Shown one piece after another: positions 1 through 10,071 of a DNA stretch of 53,995 nucleotides. The notes beneath the pieces are model-generated. The model worked only from the letters and a program-made list of their open reading frames with translations. It was not told the DNA's origin and searched no databases. Position numbers and translations under genes: made by a program. The stretch spans positions 1 through 53,995 of the forward strand of contig NZ_JACRAW010000014.1 of NCBI RefSeq assembly GCF_016213215.1, given 5' to 3'. The stretch is from Bradyrhizobium sp. (GTDB lineage: Bacteria > Pseudomonadota > Alphaproteobacteria > Rhizobiales > Xanthobacteraceae). Every line of letters starts with the position of its first letter. Within the stretch, counting starts at the first letter, position 1.

Positions 1-602
1 AGGAGCGCCTTCAAGGTCGCTTCGCGGTCGCCCTTGGGCGGCGGCAGGCGGTTGACGATCGCTTCCAGGACGTCGGGAATGCCGAGGCCGGTCTTGGCCG
101 AAATCATCACGGCATCGGAGGCGTCGATGCCGATCACGTCCTCGATCTGCTGCTTGACCTTGTCCGGCTCGGCGGCGGGCAGGTCGATCTTGTTCAGGAC
201 CGGAACGATCTCGTGGTTGTTGTCCAGCGCCTGGTAGACATTGGCGAGCGTCTGTGCCTCGACGCCCTGGCTGGCGTCGACCACGAGCAGGGAACCTTCG
301 CACGCCGCCAGCGAACGCGAGACTTCGTAGGCGAAGTCGACATGACCCGGCGTGTCCATGAGGTTGAAGATGTAATCCTTGCCGTCCTTGGCGCGGTAGT
401 TGAGCCGGACGGTCTGCGCCTTGATGGTGATGCCGCGCTCGCGCTCGATGTCCATGGAATCGAGCACCTGCTCCTTGCCCGCCATTTCGCGTTCCGACAG
501 ACCGCCGGTCATCTGGATCAGGCGGTCGGCCAGCGTCGATTTGCCATGATCGATATGGGCGACAATGGAGAAATTGCGGATGTTGGAAATGGGGCCGGTC
601 AT
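1..602 (-). CDS. lepA: Elongation factor 4 (LepA), 5' part only
   Basis: This is the N-terminal 200 residues or so of the ribosome-associated GTPase LepA/EF4, which can back-translocate stalled ribosomes; the gene runs off the left edge. The translation carries the GTPase signatures in order: a P-loop AHIDHGKS near residues 15-22, the effector segment RERGIT, the DTPGH G3 motif and the NKID G4 motif. The start used is ATG at 602, which begins [12 protein letters not shown] as in relatives. An in-frame GTG seven codons upstream (623) is possible but less likely. The GT39 gene on the other strand begins about 115 bases away, so the two are divergent. Confidence 0.96.
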   Translation of the reverse strand, partial: MTGPISNIRNFSIVAHIDHGKSTLADRLIQMTGGLSEREMAGKEQVLDSMDIERERGITIKAQTVRLNYRAKDGKDYIFNLMDTPGHVDFAYEVSRSLAACEGSLLVVDASQGVEAQTLANVYQALDNNHEIVPVLNKIDLPAAEPDKVKQQIEDVIGIDASDAVMISAKTGLGIPDVLEAIVNRLPPPKGDREATLKAL

Positions 603-716
603 GGGGCGCGGGATACCACTCACGTCTCCGTGCGGCAACCATATTGCAGTATTTGAAGGGTTTTTGTTCACGCCAAGCTGATTCCACTTGCGCCGAAAAC
701 GCGCTAGGCAACGGCC

Positions 717-2342
717 ATGACAAGTACGTCGTTCCTGCCGGCGACCTCGCGTCCAAAAAGGCGCCCGACCCTGCGCCGGGCGGCGGCCTGGCTTGCCGCC
801 CGCGCCTGTGATCCCAGGAGCGGCCCGCTATTGGTCATCCAGTTCGCCGTGCTGCACGCGGTACTGTGGACCTTCATCCTGATCAATCTGAAGGCGGCGC
901 AGGACATCCATATGGATGTCGCGGAGGGGTTTGCCTGGGGTCAGAAATTCCAGCTTGGCTACGGCAAGCATCCGCCGCTGGCGGGGTGGATCGCGGGCCT
1001 GTGGTTCAGCGTCTTCCCCGTTACCGATTGGCCGACCTATGCCCTGGCGATGACCACCGTGAGCATCGGTCTGGTCATCTGCTGGTTCATCGCGCTCCGC
1101 GTGGTCGACCGCCGGCGCGCGTTCATGGTCGTGGTGATGCTCGCGCTCTACCCGATCTTCAATTTCAAGGGTTTCAAATACAACCCCGACCTGTTGCAGC
1201 TCGTTACCCTGCCGCTGCTGGTGCTGGCTTATCTCAACGCGTTCGAAAAACGCAGCTTGCGGTCCGGCATCTGGCTCGGGCTTGCCGGGGCGCTGGCGCT
1301 GATGACCAAGTACTGGGTCCTGACCATGATCGGCGCCATCGGGCTTGCGGCGCTGCTTCATCCCGAACGCCTCGCATTCCTGCGCTCGCCGGCGCCGTGG
1401 GTTGCCATCGCAACCCTTCTCGTCGCGATGATCCCGCACTTGACCTGGCTTTACGGCGTGCATTTCCTGCCGCTGGTCTACGCCGGCGACGTCTACAGCC
1501 TCTCCAGTCAGGGGATGGTTGTGCGGCTGGTGCTGGGCTATGTCGCGCACAATCTGGCGCTTCTCGCGCTGCCGGTGGCGCTGTCGGGTCTCGCGCTTGT
1601 GCTGGTGCCGGGGTGGCGCGCGATCCTGGCGAAAAGGCCGGTCGGGCTTCTCGCGCGCAACTGGGCGCGCGGCGCCAACGCAGGCGTGAACCTGTCGCAG
1701 GCGCTCAATATCTGGATCGTTCAGTCGGTTGTCGCCATCGGCCCACTGCTCGGCGCGCTCGCCTTCGGCATCTACTTGAAGACCGACTGGGGCATCTCGC
1801 TGTTCTTCCTGGTGCCGCTCGCGCTGGTGGCCATACCGACGCTGCGGGTGCCTAAGGCCGCACTGTTCAACATCGCCGCGATCTGGCTGGTGCTCACGCT
1901 GGCGACATTGGCCGGCTCGCCCTGGATCGCGAAGACCGAGATGGCGGTCAATCCCAACAACGGCGCGATCTACGGCGCGCGGGCCGAGCTTGCGCGCGAG
2001 CTGACGCAGGCCTGGCACACGCGCTTTGCTTCGCGATGGTCGATCGTGGCGGGCATGATGGAGAACATCCAGCCGCTGTCGTTCTACAGTCCCGACCATC
2101 CGGTACCGTTCACGCCCGGCGAGATCTGGAGCGCGGGCCTGACGTCAGAGCAGGACGTGAAACGGCTCGGCTTCATCGGGGTGTTCGATCCTGCGGACGG
2201 GCGGCTGCCGGCATTCGAGAAGTGGATTGCCGAGGCGGCGCCGCACGCCGAGCGCATCGTCATGACCACGCGCCGCTTCTTCCACGGCCAGCCGGGTCCG
2301 ACGATGATCTGGAACGTCTATATCGCAGCACCGGCGAAGTGA
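717..2342 (+). CDS. Glycosyltransferase family 39 membrane protein (ArnT/PMT-like)
   Basis: A 541-residue polytopic membrane protein of the GT39/ArnT-like superfamily, which transfers sugars from polyprenyl-phosphate donors to lipid or protein acceptors on the periplasmic side. After a basic N-terminus of about 35 residues there is a first membrane helix. It is followed by the acidic loop DIHMDVAEG and the GYGKHPPL motif typical of the catalytic first periplasmic loop. Around ten further hydrophobic helices follow, and then a soluble C-terminal domain from about residue 420. Acceptor and sugar cannot be read from the sequence. It is a single gene with no obvious partner; a repeat element follows its stop codon. 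Confidence 0.85.
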   Translation: MTSTSFLPATSRPKRRPTLRRAAAWLAARACDPRSGPLLVIQFAVLHAVLWTFILINLKAAQDIHMDVAEGFAWGQKFQLGYGKHPPLAGWIAGLWFSVFPVTDWPTYALAMTTVSIGLVICWFIALRVVDRRRAFMVVVMLALYPIFNFKGFKYNPDLLQLVTLPLLVLAYLNAFEKRSLRSGIWLGLAGALALMTKYWVLTMIGAIGLAALLHPERLAFLRSPAPWVAIATLLVAMIPHLTWLYGVHFLPLVYAGDVYSLSSQGMVVRLVLGYVAHNLALLALPVALSGLALVLVPGWRAILAKRPVGLLARNWARGANAGVNLSQALNIWIVQSVVAIGPLLGALAFGIYLKTDWGISLFFLVPLALVAIPTLRVPKAALFNIAAIWLVLTLATLAGSPWIAKTEMAVNPNNGAIYGARAELARELTQAWHTRFASRWSIVAGMMENIQPLSFYSPDHPVPFTPGEIWSAGLTSEQDVKRLGFIGVFDPADGRLPAFEKWIAEAAPHAERIVMTTRRFFHGQPGPTMIWNVYIAAPAK

Positions 2343-2347
2343 CCGAA

Positions 2348-2444
2348 GTCATTCCAGGGCGCGCGTAGCGCGAACCATCGTGCGCAAGTGCGCACCGGGG
2401 AATCTCGAGATTCCGGGTCTGGTCCTTCGAACCATTCCGGAACG
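2348..2444. repeat. Intergenic palindromic repeat
   Basis: The gap between the GT39 gene and the HPr gene (convergent) holds a compact mosaic of hairpins: GCGCGCGTAGCGCG at 2359-2372, GTGCGCAAGTGCGCAC at 2380-2395 and the perfect palindrome GAATCTCGAGATTC at 2400-2413. Short ATTCC-type ends flank them. The layout resembles dispersed intergenic repeats of Bradyrhizobium-type genomes. It could also act as a bidirectional transcription stop for the two convergent genes, but there is no U-run. Confidence 0.6.
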
Positions 2445-2462
2445 GCGCCTGAAGGCGCGCCA

Positions 2463-2795
2463 TCAGGTGCCTTCTTCGTTGAATTTGGAGGCGACGAGCT
2501 CGCTGATGGCGGCGAGCGCCGCCTCGGCTTCCGGACCCATGGCGGAAACGGTAATGGTGGTGCCCGGTCCGGCGGCGAGCATCATCAGGCCCATGATCGA
2601 CGTGCCGCCGACGGTCTCGGCGCCGCGCGTTACCCACACCTGGGCGTTGAAGCGCTCGACGGCCTGGACGAACTTCGCGGAAGCGCGTGCGTGCAGGCCG
2701 CGCTTGTTGATGATGAGAAGTTCCCTGGAAATTGCGCCCTCGGGCACGCCCGGCCCGCGCTGGCCGTCAAGTGGCGCCGCGTCGTCGTCGCTCAT
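2463..2795 (-). CDS. ptsH: HPr family phosphocarrier protein
   Basis: A 110-residue HPr-type phosphocarrier. It has the active-site histidine in KRGLHARAS (His35) and the regulatory serine in GGTSIMGLMM (Ser66), the residue phosphorylated by HPr kinase. About 20 extra residues precede the usual HPr start. The ATG shares a four-base ATGA overlap with the stop of the EIIA gene upstream, so the two are translationally coupled. With EIIA-Man and HprK beside it and no sugar-specific EIIB/EIIC in view, this is probably the regulatory phosphotransfer chain of alphaproteobacteria rather than a sugar importer. Enzyme I (PtsP or PtsI) is not in the window. Confidence 0.95.
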   Translation of the reverse strand: MSDDDAAPLDGQRGPGVPEGAISRELLIINKRGLHARASAKFVQAVERFNAQVWVTRGAETVGGTSIMGLMMLAAGPGTTITVSAMGPEAEAALAAISELVASKFNEEGT

Positions 2796-3193
2796 TTGCC
2801 GGCAAGCACTCGGCTGGCGATGGTGACGTATTTGCGGCCCGCTTCCTGCGCCATCGCGATCGCTTCGGGAAGCGGCCGCTCTTCGCGGACCTTGGCCAGC
2901 TTGACCAGCATGGGAAGATTGATGCCCGCGAGCACTTCCACTTTGGGACGGCTCATGCAGGAAATAGCCAGGTTGGACGGCGTTCCGCCGAACATGTCGG
3001 TGAGAATGGCCACTCCGTCGCCGGTGTCGACACGATTAACCGCTTCGATGATGTCGCTGCGGCAGAGATCGGAATCATCCTCGGCGCCAATCGTGATCGC
3101 CTCTATCTGCTTTTGCGGACCCATGACATGCTCAAGCGCCGCCTTGAATTCGTCGGCAAGGCGCCCGTGAGTCACAAGTACTAGACCAATCAT
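2792..3193 (-). CDS. PTS EIIA component, mannose/fructose (EIIA-Man) family
   Basis: A 133-residue cytoplasmic EIIA-Man domain protein that accepts phosphate from HPr on a histidine. Evidence is the opening MIGLVLVTHG with the phospho-accepting His9, and the LTDMFGGTPSN motif of this fold near residues 66-77. The start chosen is ATG at 3193; a longer frame reaches 3250, but its first 19 residues do not look like the family. It overlaps the downstream HPr gene by four bases. In related bacteria this orphan EIIA is a terminal regulatory phosphoprotein beside chvGI and hprK, and I infer the same role here. Confidence 0.93.
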   Translation of the reverse strand: MIGLVLVTHGRLADEFKAALEHVMGPQKQIEAITIGAEDDSDLCRSDIIEAVNRVDTGDGVAILTDMFGGTPSNLAISCMSRPKVEVLAGINLPMLVKLAKVREERPLPEAIAMAQEAGRKYVTIASRVLAGK

Positions 3194-3324
3194 CCGAAAA
3201 CTCCTCGCGGGCGCTCTCGGTGCACCGCACGAACGCGCCACTTTGACCATCCAGAGCCCCCGCGCAAGAGGGGATGTTTGCGATTCTCCCGGAATCTGGC
3301 GGGAAAGAGGGGGAGACGCACGGT

Positions 3325-3849
3325 CTATTCGGTCGCGATAGTGGAGCTCATATGGTTACCAATTTCCTTCAAACAATCGCCGGAAAGGTTACCGGAAGGT
3401 GAACTCTCCGTCGTCGTGAGCGCGGCGATAACCAGGGGGACAGGCGAGAAGCCCCTGCCGACGGGGATTCGTGGTACTTTTGCACCGCAAATACTTGTCG
3501 TCAGCGCTTCGCTCCGCGGCAGGCGTTCCGCGTCCCGGGCATCAAGATCCACCACCAGGGCGACGACGGCGCTGTCCACATGGTCGCAGCGGCGGATGCC
3601 GAGGCCGCGGATCTCGATCAGTCCCGCCAACCCGGCTGCCGGGCGGACCACGACTTGTCCGTCCTCCGGCGCCAGATAAACGCGGTCATCGCCCACGAGA
3701 ACTGCCGGCTCGATCAGGCCGGCCCGTCCAGCCAGGATGAGATCGAAGGCGAGGCGCGACTTGCCGGCCCCCGAGGGACCGCGGATCAACGCCGCCCGGT
3801 TCCCAACCCTCACGGCCGAAGCGTGAACGCTGGTTCCCTCCAGGCTCAT
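3325..3849 (-). CDS. hprK: Short HPr kinase/phosphorylase (HprK)
   Basis: A 174-residue protein corresponding to the catalytic C-terminal domain of HPr kinase/phosphorylase, the short alphaproteobacterial form that lacks the N-terminal domain of Gram-positive enzymes. It has a P-loop GPSGAGKS at residues 24-31, a VGDDR motif around residues 52-56 and the IEIRGLGI signature near 78-85. It would phosphorylate HPr on Ser66 using ATP. Its start overlaps the end of chvG by four bases (ATGA), so it is coupled to the sensor kinase. This supports a link between envelope or acid sensing and the phosphotransfer branch. The stop lies about 130 bases before the EIIA start. Confidence 0.93.
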   Translation of the reverse strand: MSLEGTSVHASAVRVGNRAALIRGPSGAGKSRLAFDLILAGRAGLIEPAVLVGDDRVYLAPEDGQVVVRPAAGLAGLIEIRGLGIRRCDHVDSAVVALVVDLDARDAERLPRSEALTTSICGAKVPRIPVGRGFSPVPLVIAALTTTESSPSGNLSGDCLKEIGNHMSSTIATE

Positions 3850-5651
3850 AGCGCGGGAAGCCTGACCACAAAGCGCGCGCCCGCAACCGTCGGCAGGCCG
3901 TCCGGTCCGGTCTGGCCCGGCCGGTTCTCCGCCCAGATCCGTCCGCCATGCGCCTCGATGATCTGTTTGGAAATCGACAGGCCCAGTCCAGAATTCTGAC
4001 CGAAGCCCTGGTGCGGACGGTCGGTATAGAAGCGCTCGAATATCCGCTCGAGCGCATCGTCGCGAATTCCCGGCCCATCGTCGTCAACCACGATCTCGAT
4101 CTCCGAGCGCACGCGCCGGCAGGTGATGCGCACCTTGCCGCCGGGATTGGAGAAGGACTGCGCGTTGGACAACAGGTTGGAGATCACCTGCCCCAGCCGG
4201 GAATCGTGACCCGGTACCGAGAAGCTGTCGGCGGGGCTCGGGCCTTCGAAGCGGGCTTCAACCGTCACGTCGTGGCCGAGCTTGGTCTCGTTGGCGACCG
4301 AGGTGAGGGTGGTGAGGAGCCGGCGCAGCTCGACCGGCATGGCGTCCTGCCGCTGCAGCTCGGCGTCGAGCCGGCTGGCATCGGAGATATCGGAGATCAG
4401 CCTGTCGAGCCGCTTGACGTCGTGCTCGATCACCGACAACAGGCGCGACCGGCTGTTGTCGTTGCGCGCCAGAGGTAGCGTCTCGACAGCGGAACGCAGC
4501 GAGGTCAGCGGGTTCTTCAGTTCATGGGCGACGTCCGCGGCGAACATTTCGATCGCCTCGATGCGATTATAGAGCGCCGCCGTCATGTCGCGAAGGGCGC
4601 CGGAGAGATGGCCGATCTCGTCGCGGCGGCGGGTGAAATCGGGGATCTCGACGCGGGTTTTGATGCGGCGGCGGATCCGTTCGGCGCTGTCGGCAAGACG
4701 CCGCACCGGGCCTGCGATCGTGCTGGCGAGCAGGAGCGACAGCATGATCATGACGGCAGCGGCGACCCCGCCGACCTTCAGGATCGCCAGCCGTTCCGCG
4801 GTGACCATCTGGTCGATGTCGTCGCCCTGGGTGGAGAGCATGAGCGCGCCATGGATGGCGCGCGAGCGCAGCACCGGCACCGCCACCGAGACGATCACCT
4901 CGGCGCGTGAATTGACCCGCACCATGCTGCGCTTCTGGCCTTTCAGCGAATCTGCGACCTCCTCGTAGCCGTTGCCGTTTTCGGGGCCGAGCTCGCGATA
5001 AAGTGGAAGATCGCCGCGGTTGAGCCAGGTGCGGGCCGCGATCAGCGCGCGCTCGATAATCCCGGGCTTTTCCGCCGAGGGCGGCGGCAGGTCGAAGCGC
5101 AGTACATTCTCCAGATTGCGGCTGTCGAGCAGGAGGCCGCCGCTCGGGTCGTAGATGCGGGCCCGCGTCTTGGTCGGCGATATCAGGGTACGCAGCACCG
5201 GGGCCACGCGCTCCGGATTTATGGGAAAATCGAGCGGCGAATATTCGTCCGGTGCGCTGGTCTCGCCCGGCTTCAGGTCGAGCAGCCGTTCGGGATCGAT
5301 GGTAATGGCGTTGGTCTGCACGGTTGCGGAGGCCGCAATCGCCCCGGCGATGATCTCGGCCTGCACCAGCAGACTTTGCGCCCGGGCGTCGATTAGCCCC
5401 GCGCGGAACTGCGACAGATAAAGAATGCTGGCAACCAGTGCGACCAGACCCGCCAGGTTGAGCGAGACGATGCGTCGCGTGAGGCTGGAGAAGCTCAGCG
5501 CGAAGAAGAATTGTCCGGCGCGGCGCAGCCAGTCCAGCGGCCCCTGCCAGCCCTGCGCGACAGGCTTTTCGTCCGCAGCATTGTCCAAGGCTCGCGACGA
5601 CGCGTCTTCGTCGGCGTTCAGGCTCGAATGAGGCTGCGTTCGGTCAAGCAA
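3846..5651 (-). CDS. chvG: Sensor histidine kinase ChvG
   Basis: A 601-residue inner-membrane sensor kinase, partner of ChvI. Order of parts: a cytosolic N-terminus of about 60 residues, a first membrane helix near 63-80, a periplasmic sensing domain (about 85-285), a second helix near 290-312 and a HAMP segment. The dimerisation/phosphoacceptor helix has His376 in DVAHELKNPL. It is followed by the ATPase domain with DDGPGI and GLGLSI boxes towards the C-terminus. ChvG/ExoS senses acid or envelope state through the periplasmic inhibitor ExoR in rhizobia and agrobacteria; exoR is not in this window. It lies downstream of chvI with a gap of about 100 bases and overlaps hprK. Confidence 0.95.
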   Translation of the reverse strand: MLDRTQPHSSLNADEDASSRALDNAADEKPVAQGWQGPLDWLRRAGQFFFALSFSSLTRRIVSLNLAGLVALVASILYLSQFRAGLIDARAQSLLVQAEIIAGAIAASATVQTNAITIDPERLLDLKPGETSAPDEYSPLDFPINPERVAPVLRTLISPTKTRARIYDPSGGLLLDSRNLENVLRFDLPPPSAEKPGIIERALIAARTWLNRGDLPLYRELGPENGNGYEEVADSLKGQKRSMVRVNSRAEVIVSVAVPVLRSRAIHGALMLSTQGDDIDQMVTAERLAILKVGGVAAAVMIMLSLLLASTIAGPVRRLADSAERIRRRIKTRVEIPDFTRRRDEIGHLSGALRDMTAALYNRIEAIEMFAADVAHELKNPLTSLRSAVETLPLARNDNSRSRLLSVIEHDVKRLDRLISDISDASRLDAELQRQDAMPVELRRLLTTLTSVANETKLGHDVTVEARFEGPSPADSFSVPGHDSRLGQVISNLLSNAQSFSNPGGKVRITCRRVRSEIEIVVDDDGPGIRDDALERIFERFYTDRPHQGFGQNSGLGLSISKQIIEAHGGRIWAENRPGQTGPDGLPTVAGARFVVRLPAL

Positions 5652-5753
5652 TGGCTAAGCCTGCGTTTCGTTCAACCGGCATGCGCGGGCACCCGCATCC
5701 TAGCCCAGACCGACGGCCGCGTCAGTCAGCAACCCCGCGCGAAACTGTTCGGC

Positions 5754-6455
5754 TCAGGCTTCCTTGAAGCGATAGCCCACCCCGTAAAGGGTCTCGATCA
5801 TCTCGAACTCGGGATCGACCACCTTGAACTTCTTGCGCAGGCGTTTGATGTGGCTGTCGATGGTCCGGTCGTCGACATAGACCTGGTCGTCATACGCCGC
5901 GTCCATCAGCGCGTTGCGGCTTTTCACCACGCCCGGACGTGTCGCCAGGGCCTGCAGGATCAGGAATTCCGTCACCGTCAGTGTCACCGGCTCGTTCTTC
6001 CAGGTGCAGGTATGCCGCTCCGGATCCATGCGCAGAAGGCCACGGTCCAGCGCCTTGGCATCGTTCTCCTTCGGCGCGGCGGTCGGATCCTTCGGCGCCG
6101 CACGGCGCAGCACCGCCTTGACGCGCTCGACCAAAAGGCGCTGCGAAAACGGCTTACGAATGAAATCGTCGGCGCCCATCTTGAGCCCGAACAATTCGTC
6201 GATCTCCTCGTCCTTGGAGGTGAGAAAGATCACGGGCAGATCGGACTTTTGCCGGAGCCGACGCAAAGTCTCCATGCCGTCCATGCGCGGCATCTTGATG
6301 TCGAGAATGGCGAGATCGGGTTGGGTGGTGCGGAAGCCGTCCAGCGCCGAAGCGCCGTCGGTGTAGGTCATGATACGGTAGCCTTCGGCTTCCAGCGCAA
6401 TCGAGACGGATGTGAGAATGTTGCGGTCGTCGTCGACCAAAGCGATTGTGGGCAT
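5754..6455 (-). CDS. chvI: Response regulator ChvI
   Basis: A 233-residue OmpR/PhoB-class DNA-binding response regulator. The receiver domain (1-120) opens with [10 protein letters not shown], carries the phospho-accepting Asp52 in LAILDIKMP, and keeps FLTSKDEE and RKPF for the conserved Thr/Ser and Lys. A winged-helix domain follows, ending in [10 protein letters not shown]. The start chosen is ATG at 6455; a longer open frame exists, but the 38 extra residues are unlike the family. In rhizobia ChvI controls exopolysaccharide, motility and acid-induced genes. The HugZ-like gene starts 214 bases away on the other strand, so the gap presumably holds both promoters. Confidence 0.96.
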   Translation of the reverse strand: MPTIALVDDDRNILTSVSIALEAEGYRIMTYTDGASALDGFRTTQPDLAILDIKMPRMDGMETLRRLRQKSDLPVIFLTSKDEEIDELFGLKMGADDFIRKPFSQRLLVERVKAVLRRAAPKDPTAAPKENDAKALDRGLLRMDPERHTCTWKNEPVTLTVTEFLILQALATRPGVVKSRNALMDAAYDDQVYVDDRTIDSHIKRLRKKFKVVDPEFEMIETLYGVGYRFKEA

Positions 6456-6669
6456 GAGCCTGCTTTCCGTTTGGAGTGGCAGAAACGGCGAGCAATCCAG
6501 TGATGCGCCGCATACATGGGCTTCGAACACAGCCACCGAGCAGTGCAAGCTGGGCTGAAGTGTGACCAAGTTCCGTTAAACACGCCGCCCGGCGACGCGC
6601 CTCGTCCATATAGGACTCCGTTTACCTGAAATAAGCCCCGTCATGCAACCGATTGACTAGGAAAGAAGC

Positions 6670-7428
6670 ATGCAGCCGACCTCCAATTTCGACCCGGCCA
6701 AGCTCGCAAAGTCCCTGCTTCGGCGCAGCCGGCAGGGCGCCTTGGCGACGTTGATGACCGGGACCGGCGATCCCTACTGCGCGCTGGCCAATGTCGCGAG
6801 CCATCCTGATGGTTCGCCGATCCTCCTGATCTCGGCCCTGGCGGTCCACACCAGGAATATTCTTGCCGACAACCGGGTGTCGCTGATGCTGGATGAGCGG
6901 GCGCCCGGTGATCCGCTGGAGGGGGCGCGAATCATGCTGGTCGGCAAGGCCGAGGCGGCGGCGCAAAGCGAGCTGGAACTGGTTCGCCGCCGCTACCTCA
7001 GTGCCCATCCGTCCGCGGAAGCATTTGTTTCCTTTGCAGATTTTTCGTTCTACCGGATTCACCCGGCATGGACCCATCTGGTTGCCGGATTCGGCCGGAT
7101 CCTGGATCTTAAGGCCGACCGGTTCATCATCGACCTCGCCGGTGCCGAGGCGCTGGTAGAAGCCGAACCCGATATCATCGAGCACATGAACACCGACCAT
7201 CGCGACACGATGAATCTCTACGCGAGGCGGCTGCTTGCGGCGGCCGAAGCCGACTGGCGCTGCTCCGGCTGCGACCCAGAAGGTATCGACATGCAGTCGG
7301 GCCAGACCGTGCTCCGGCTCGAGTTCCCCCAGCCCGTCAGCACGCCTTTGGAGCTGCGCAAGACGCTTGTGCAGTTGGCGGATGAAGCCAGAAAAAAAGA
7401 GCTGGGTTCCCTTGGCAAGGTTCCTTGA
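6670..7428 (+). CDS. HugZ-like haem oxygenase family / split-barrel flavin-fold protein with DUF2470
   Basis: A 252-residue cytoplasmic protein with an N-terminal pyridoxamine-phosphate-oxidase-like split barrel (about 1-150) and a C-terminal DUF2470 domain. The DUF2470 part includes the EHMNTDHRDTMNLY signature near residues 176-189. This two-domain build is that of HugZ-type haem-degrading proteins and related haem-binding proteins, but haem oxygenase activity is inferred from family only. ATG 6670 is preceded by AGGAAAG. It lies divergently from chvI and 51 bases before the CHAT gene. The neighbours do not include haem uptake genes. Confidence 0.8.
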   Translation: MQPTSNFDPAKLAKSLLRRSRQGALATLMTGTGDPYCALANVASHPDGSPILLISALAVHTRNILADNRVSLMLDERAPGDPLEGARIMLVGKAEAAAQSELELVRRRYLSAHPSAEAFVSFADFSFYRIHPAWTHLVAGFGRILDLKADRFIIDLAGAEALVEAEPDIIEHMNTDHRDTMNLYARRLLAAAEADWRCSGCDPEGIDMQSGQTVLRLEFPQPVSTPLELRKTLVQLADEARKKELGSLGKVP

Positions 7429-7479
7429 ACGGCGGGGCGCCTCGCTGCGACCTATGGCAGATTTCGCGCGAGAGTTCCC

Positions 7480-10071
7480 ATGAAAAGATGCAATCGAGTG
7501 GCGCTGACAGTGTGCGTGGCGCTGGCCGCGTGCGCCTGCCTGGCCAGCCCGTCATCTGCCGAAGGCCTGGCGGCGCAGAGCGGCAAGGTGATCGAACTTG
7601 GCCGCGCCGGAAAATACGCTGAGGCGATCGCGCTGGCGCAAGCCATGTTGGCGAATCTCGAGAAGGGCCCGCCCAATCGCGATGTTGCGGGCGCGCTGAA
7701 CAATGTCGCGCAGCTCTATGGCGACGTCGGTCGGGACGCAGATGCCGAGCCGATATTCAAGCGCGCGATTGCCACCATGGAAAAGGCGGTCGGTGTCGAT
7801 TCCGTCGAGATGGCGCCTCTGCTGAACAATCTCGGTGCGCTCTACCAGCGGCAGCTCCGCTACTCGGAAGCCGAGCCGTTGTTCAAGCGCGCGCTTGTGC
7901 TCCGCGAAAGGTCGCTTTCGGCCGGTCATCCCGACGTAGGTCAGGCCCTGAATAATCTCGCGACCTTCTATGAGCGCCAGGACCGCCATGCCGATTCCGA
8001 ACCGCTGTTCAAGCGCGCGCTCGCGATTTACGAGAAGGCGGCGGGTCCGGAACATCCCGCGGTCGCAACACTCCTGAACAATCTGGGGCAGGTCTACAAG
8101 GCCGAGGGACGCGACGGCGACGCCGAGCCATTGATCAAGCGCTCGCTTGCGATCCGCGAAAGGCGGTTCGGACCGAGCCATCCCGACGTCGCACGCTCGC
8201 TGAACAATCTGGCGGACCTCTATCAGCGCGAAAGACGCTTTGTCGAGGCCGAGCCGCTGTTCAAGCGCGCGCTTGCCATCCGCGAAGCCGCCGTCGGTCC
8301 CGATCATCCCGACACGGCCGCCTCAGTGAACAATCTCGCTGCACTCTACCAGGCTCAGGGCCGCACCGCGGATGCCTTGCCGCTGGTGGAACGGATGACC
8401 GCGGGCCGTCGCGCGCAGCTGCGCGTGGCGCTTCCGGTCCTGTTTGCGGCTCGGCAACAGCAATTGATGCCGCAAGACAAGGCGCTGGATGACGCGCTCG
8501 GCGCAATCCAGCGCGGCACGCAATCTTCCGCCGCGTCCGCGGTGAACAAGCTCGCGGTGCGCCTTGCCGCCGGCAGCGACCGGCTTGCCGAGCTGGTCCG
8601 CAAGGACCAGGACCTCGGCGCGGAAGCGGAGGCGCTCGACAAGTCGATCATCGCCGCGGTCTCCAAGGAGGCCGCCAAGCGCGATGCCGCCGCGGAACAG
8701 CGCAGCCGGCAACGGCTGGCCGCCATTTCCGCCGAGCGAGCCGGTCTGCAGAAGATCCTGGCGGTCGAATTTCCCGACTACGCCGCGCTCTCCAACCCCC
8801 TGCCGCTGACGGCAAAGGAGATTCAGGCGCTTCTGTCGACCGACGAAGCCATGGTGCTGTACTCGGTCGTCGACAAGGAAAGCTACGTGGTCGCGATCAC
8901 GCGCGATGGCATCGACTGGAAACAGACGCCCCTGGGCAGCGACGCGATCACGCAAAAGATAGCCGCCTTCCGCCGCGGCCTCGACGTCGGCAAGGCGAGC
9001 GATGCTACCGGCAAGGCAGGTTTGTTTGATCTTGCGCTCGCCAACGAGCTTTATGTGGCGCTGCTCGGCCCGGTCGAGGCGCTCACGAAGGACAGGCGCA
9101 GCCTGCTCGTGGTGCCGTCAGGCGCGCTGACGGCCCTGCCCTTCCATCTCCTGGTCACCGAGAAGCCGCCTGCGGCGATTCCCGAAAAGCTCGACGGCTA
9201 CCGGAACGCCGCCTGGCTGCTGCGGCGTCAGGCCGTCTCGGTGCTGCCGTCGGTGGCGAGCCTGAAATCCTTGCGCGCGTTCGCGCGCAAGGACCAGGGC
9301 GTCAAACCAATGACCGGGTTCGGTGATCCCTTGTTCAATCCGGGTCAGGAAGGACTCTCGGACAAGAGAACAACCCGGCCCAAGGTCGCCGCGCGCAACA
9401 TCGCGACCATCGCCTACAGCGATTTCTGGCAGGGCGCGGGCGTCGATCGCGCCCGGCTTGCGCAGGCGCTGCCGCAATTGCCCGACACCGCGGACGAGCT
9501 AAACGCCGTGGCAAAGGACGTCGGCGCCGCGCCTTCGGACGTCCATCTCGGCAGAGATGCGAGCGAAACGACGGTCAAGCGCGCACGACTTGCCGACTAC
9601 AGCATCGTCTATTTCGCAACCCACGGGCTGGTCGCCGGCGACGTCAAGGGATTGGGCGAGCCCTCGCTTGCATTGTCCATTCCCGCGGTTGCGTCCGACT
9701 TCGACGACGGGCTGCTCACGGCGAGCGAAGTCGCGCAGCTCAAGCTGAATGCCGACTGGGTGGTCCTGTCCGCCTGCAACACCATTGCCGGCGACAAGCC
9801 GGGAGCCGAAGCGCTGTCGGGACTGGCACGGTCCTTCTTCTATGCGGGAGCGCGCGCGCTGCTCGTTTCGCATTGGGCCGTCGACTCGGAGGCGGCGACC
9901 CGGCTCACGACGTCGACCTTTGATCTTTTGAGAGACGATCCGCGCATGGGCCGCGCGGAGGCATTGCGCCGCGCAATGCTGACCTACCTTGAGGATTCGT
10001 CTTCACCGCGGAACGCGTACCCCGCGTTGTGGGCTCCCTTTGCGCTGATCGGCGAGGGAGCCGCACGATAA
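7480..10071 (+). CDS. Exported TPR-CHAT protein (caspase-like peptidase domain)
   Basis: An 863-residue protein with an N-terminal signal peptide (first ~28 residues, ending near SPSSAEG). About six kinesin-light-chain-type tetratricopeptide repeats of 42 residues follow at roughly 60-310, each with NNLA-LY and EAEPLFKRALAI elements. A linker with charged helices (310-440) leads to a C-terminal CHAT domain (about 550-860). The caspase-like dyad is visible as His715 in FATHG and Cys766 in LSACNT, with the later SHWAVDS motif. CHAT domains are clan CD peptidases, some of which cleave effector proteins in defence or cell-death systems. Here the signal peptide suggests the envelope or periplasm. 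Substrate and role are unknown, and no defence partner lies beside it. Confidence 0.88.
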   Translation: MKRCNRVALTVCVALAACACLASPSSAEGLAAQSGKVIELGRAGKYAEAIALAQAMLANLEKGPPNRDVAGALNNVAQLYGDVGRDADAEPIFKRAIATMEKAVGVDSVEMAPLLNNLGALYQRQLRYSEAEPLFKRALVLRERSLSAGHPDVGQALNNLATFYERQDRHADSEPLFKRALAIYEKAAGPEHPAVATLLNNLGQVYKAEGRDGDAEPLIKRSLAIRERRFGPSHPDVARSLNNLADLYQRERRFVEAEPLFKRALAIREAAVGPDHPDTAASVNNLAALYQAQGRTADALPLVERMTAGRRAQLRVALPVLFAARQQQLMPQDKALDDALGAIQRGTQSSAASAVNKLAVRLAAGSDRLAELVRKDQDLGAEAEALDKSIIAAVSKEAAKRDAAAEQRSRQRLAAISAERAGLQKILAVEFPDYAALSNPLPLTAKEIQALLSTDEAMVLYSVVDKESYVVAITRDGIDWKQTPLGSDAITQKIAAFRRGLDVGKASDATGKAGLFDLALANELYVALLGPVEALTKDRRSLLVVPSGALTALPFHLLVTEKPPAAIPEKLDGYRNAAWLLRRQAVSVLPSVASLKSLRAFARKDQGVKPMTGFGDPLFNPGQEGLSDKRTTRPKVAARNIATIAYSDFWQGAGVDRARLAQALPQLPDTADELNAVAKDVGAAPSDVHLGRDASETTVKRARLADYSIVYFATHGLVAGDVKGLGEPSLALSIPAVASDFDDGLLTASEVAQLKLNADWVVLSACNTIAGDKPGAEALSGLARSFFYAGARALLVSHWAVDSEAATRLTTSTFDLLRDDPRMGRAEALRRAMLTYLEDSSSPRNAYPALWAPFALIGEGAAR

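Noticed and set aside
828..2099. 423-residue frame antisense to the GT39 gene
   Set aside because: His/Arg/Gln-rich composition and full overlap with a membrane protein gene; a shadow frame.
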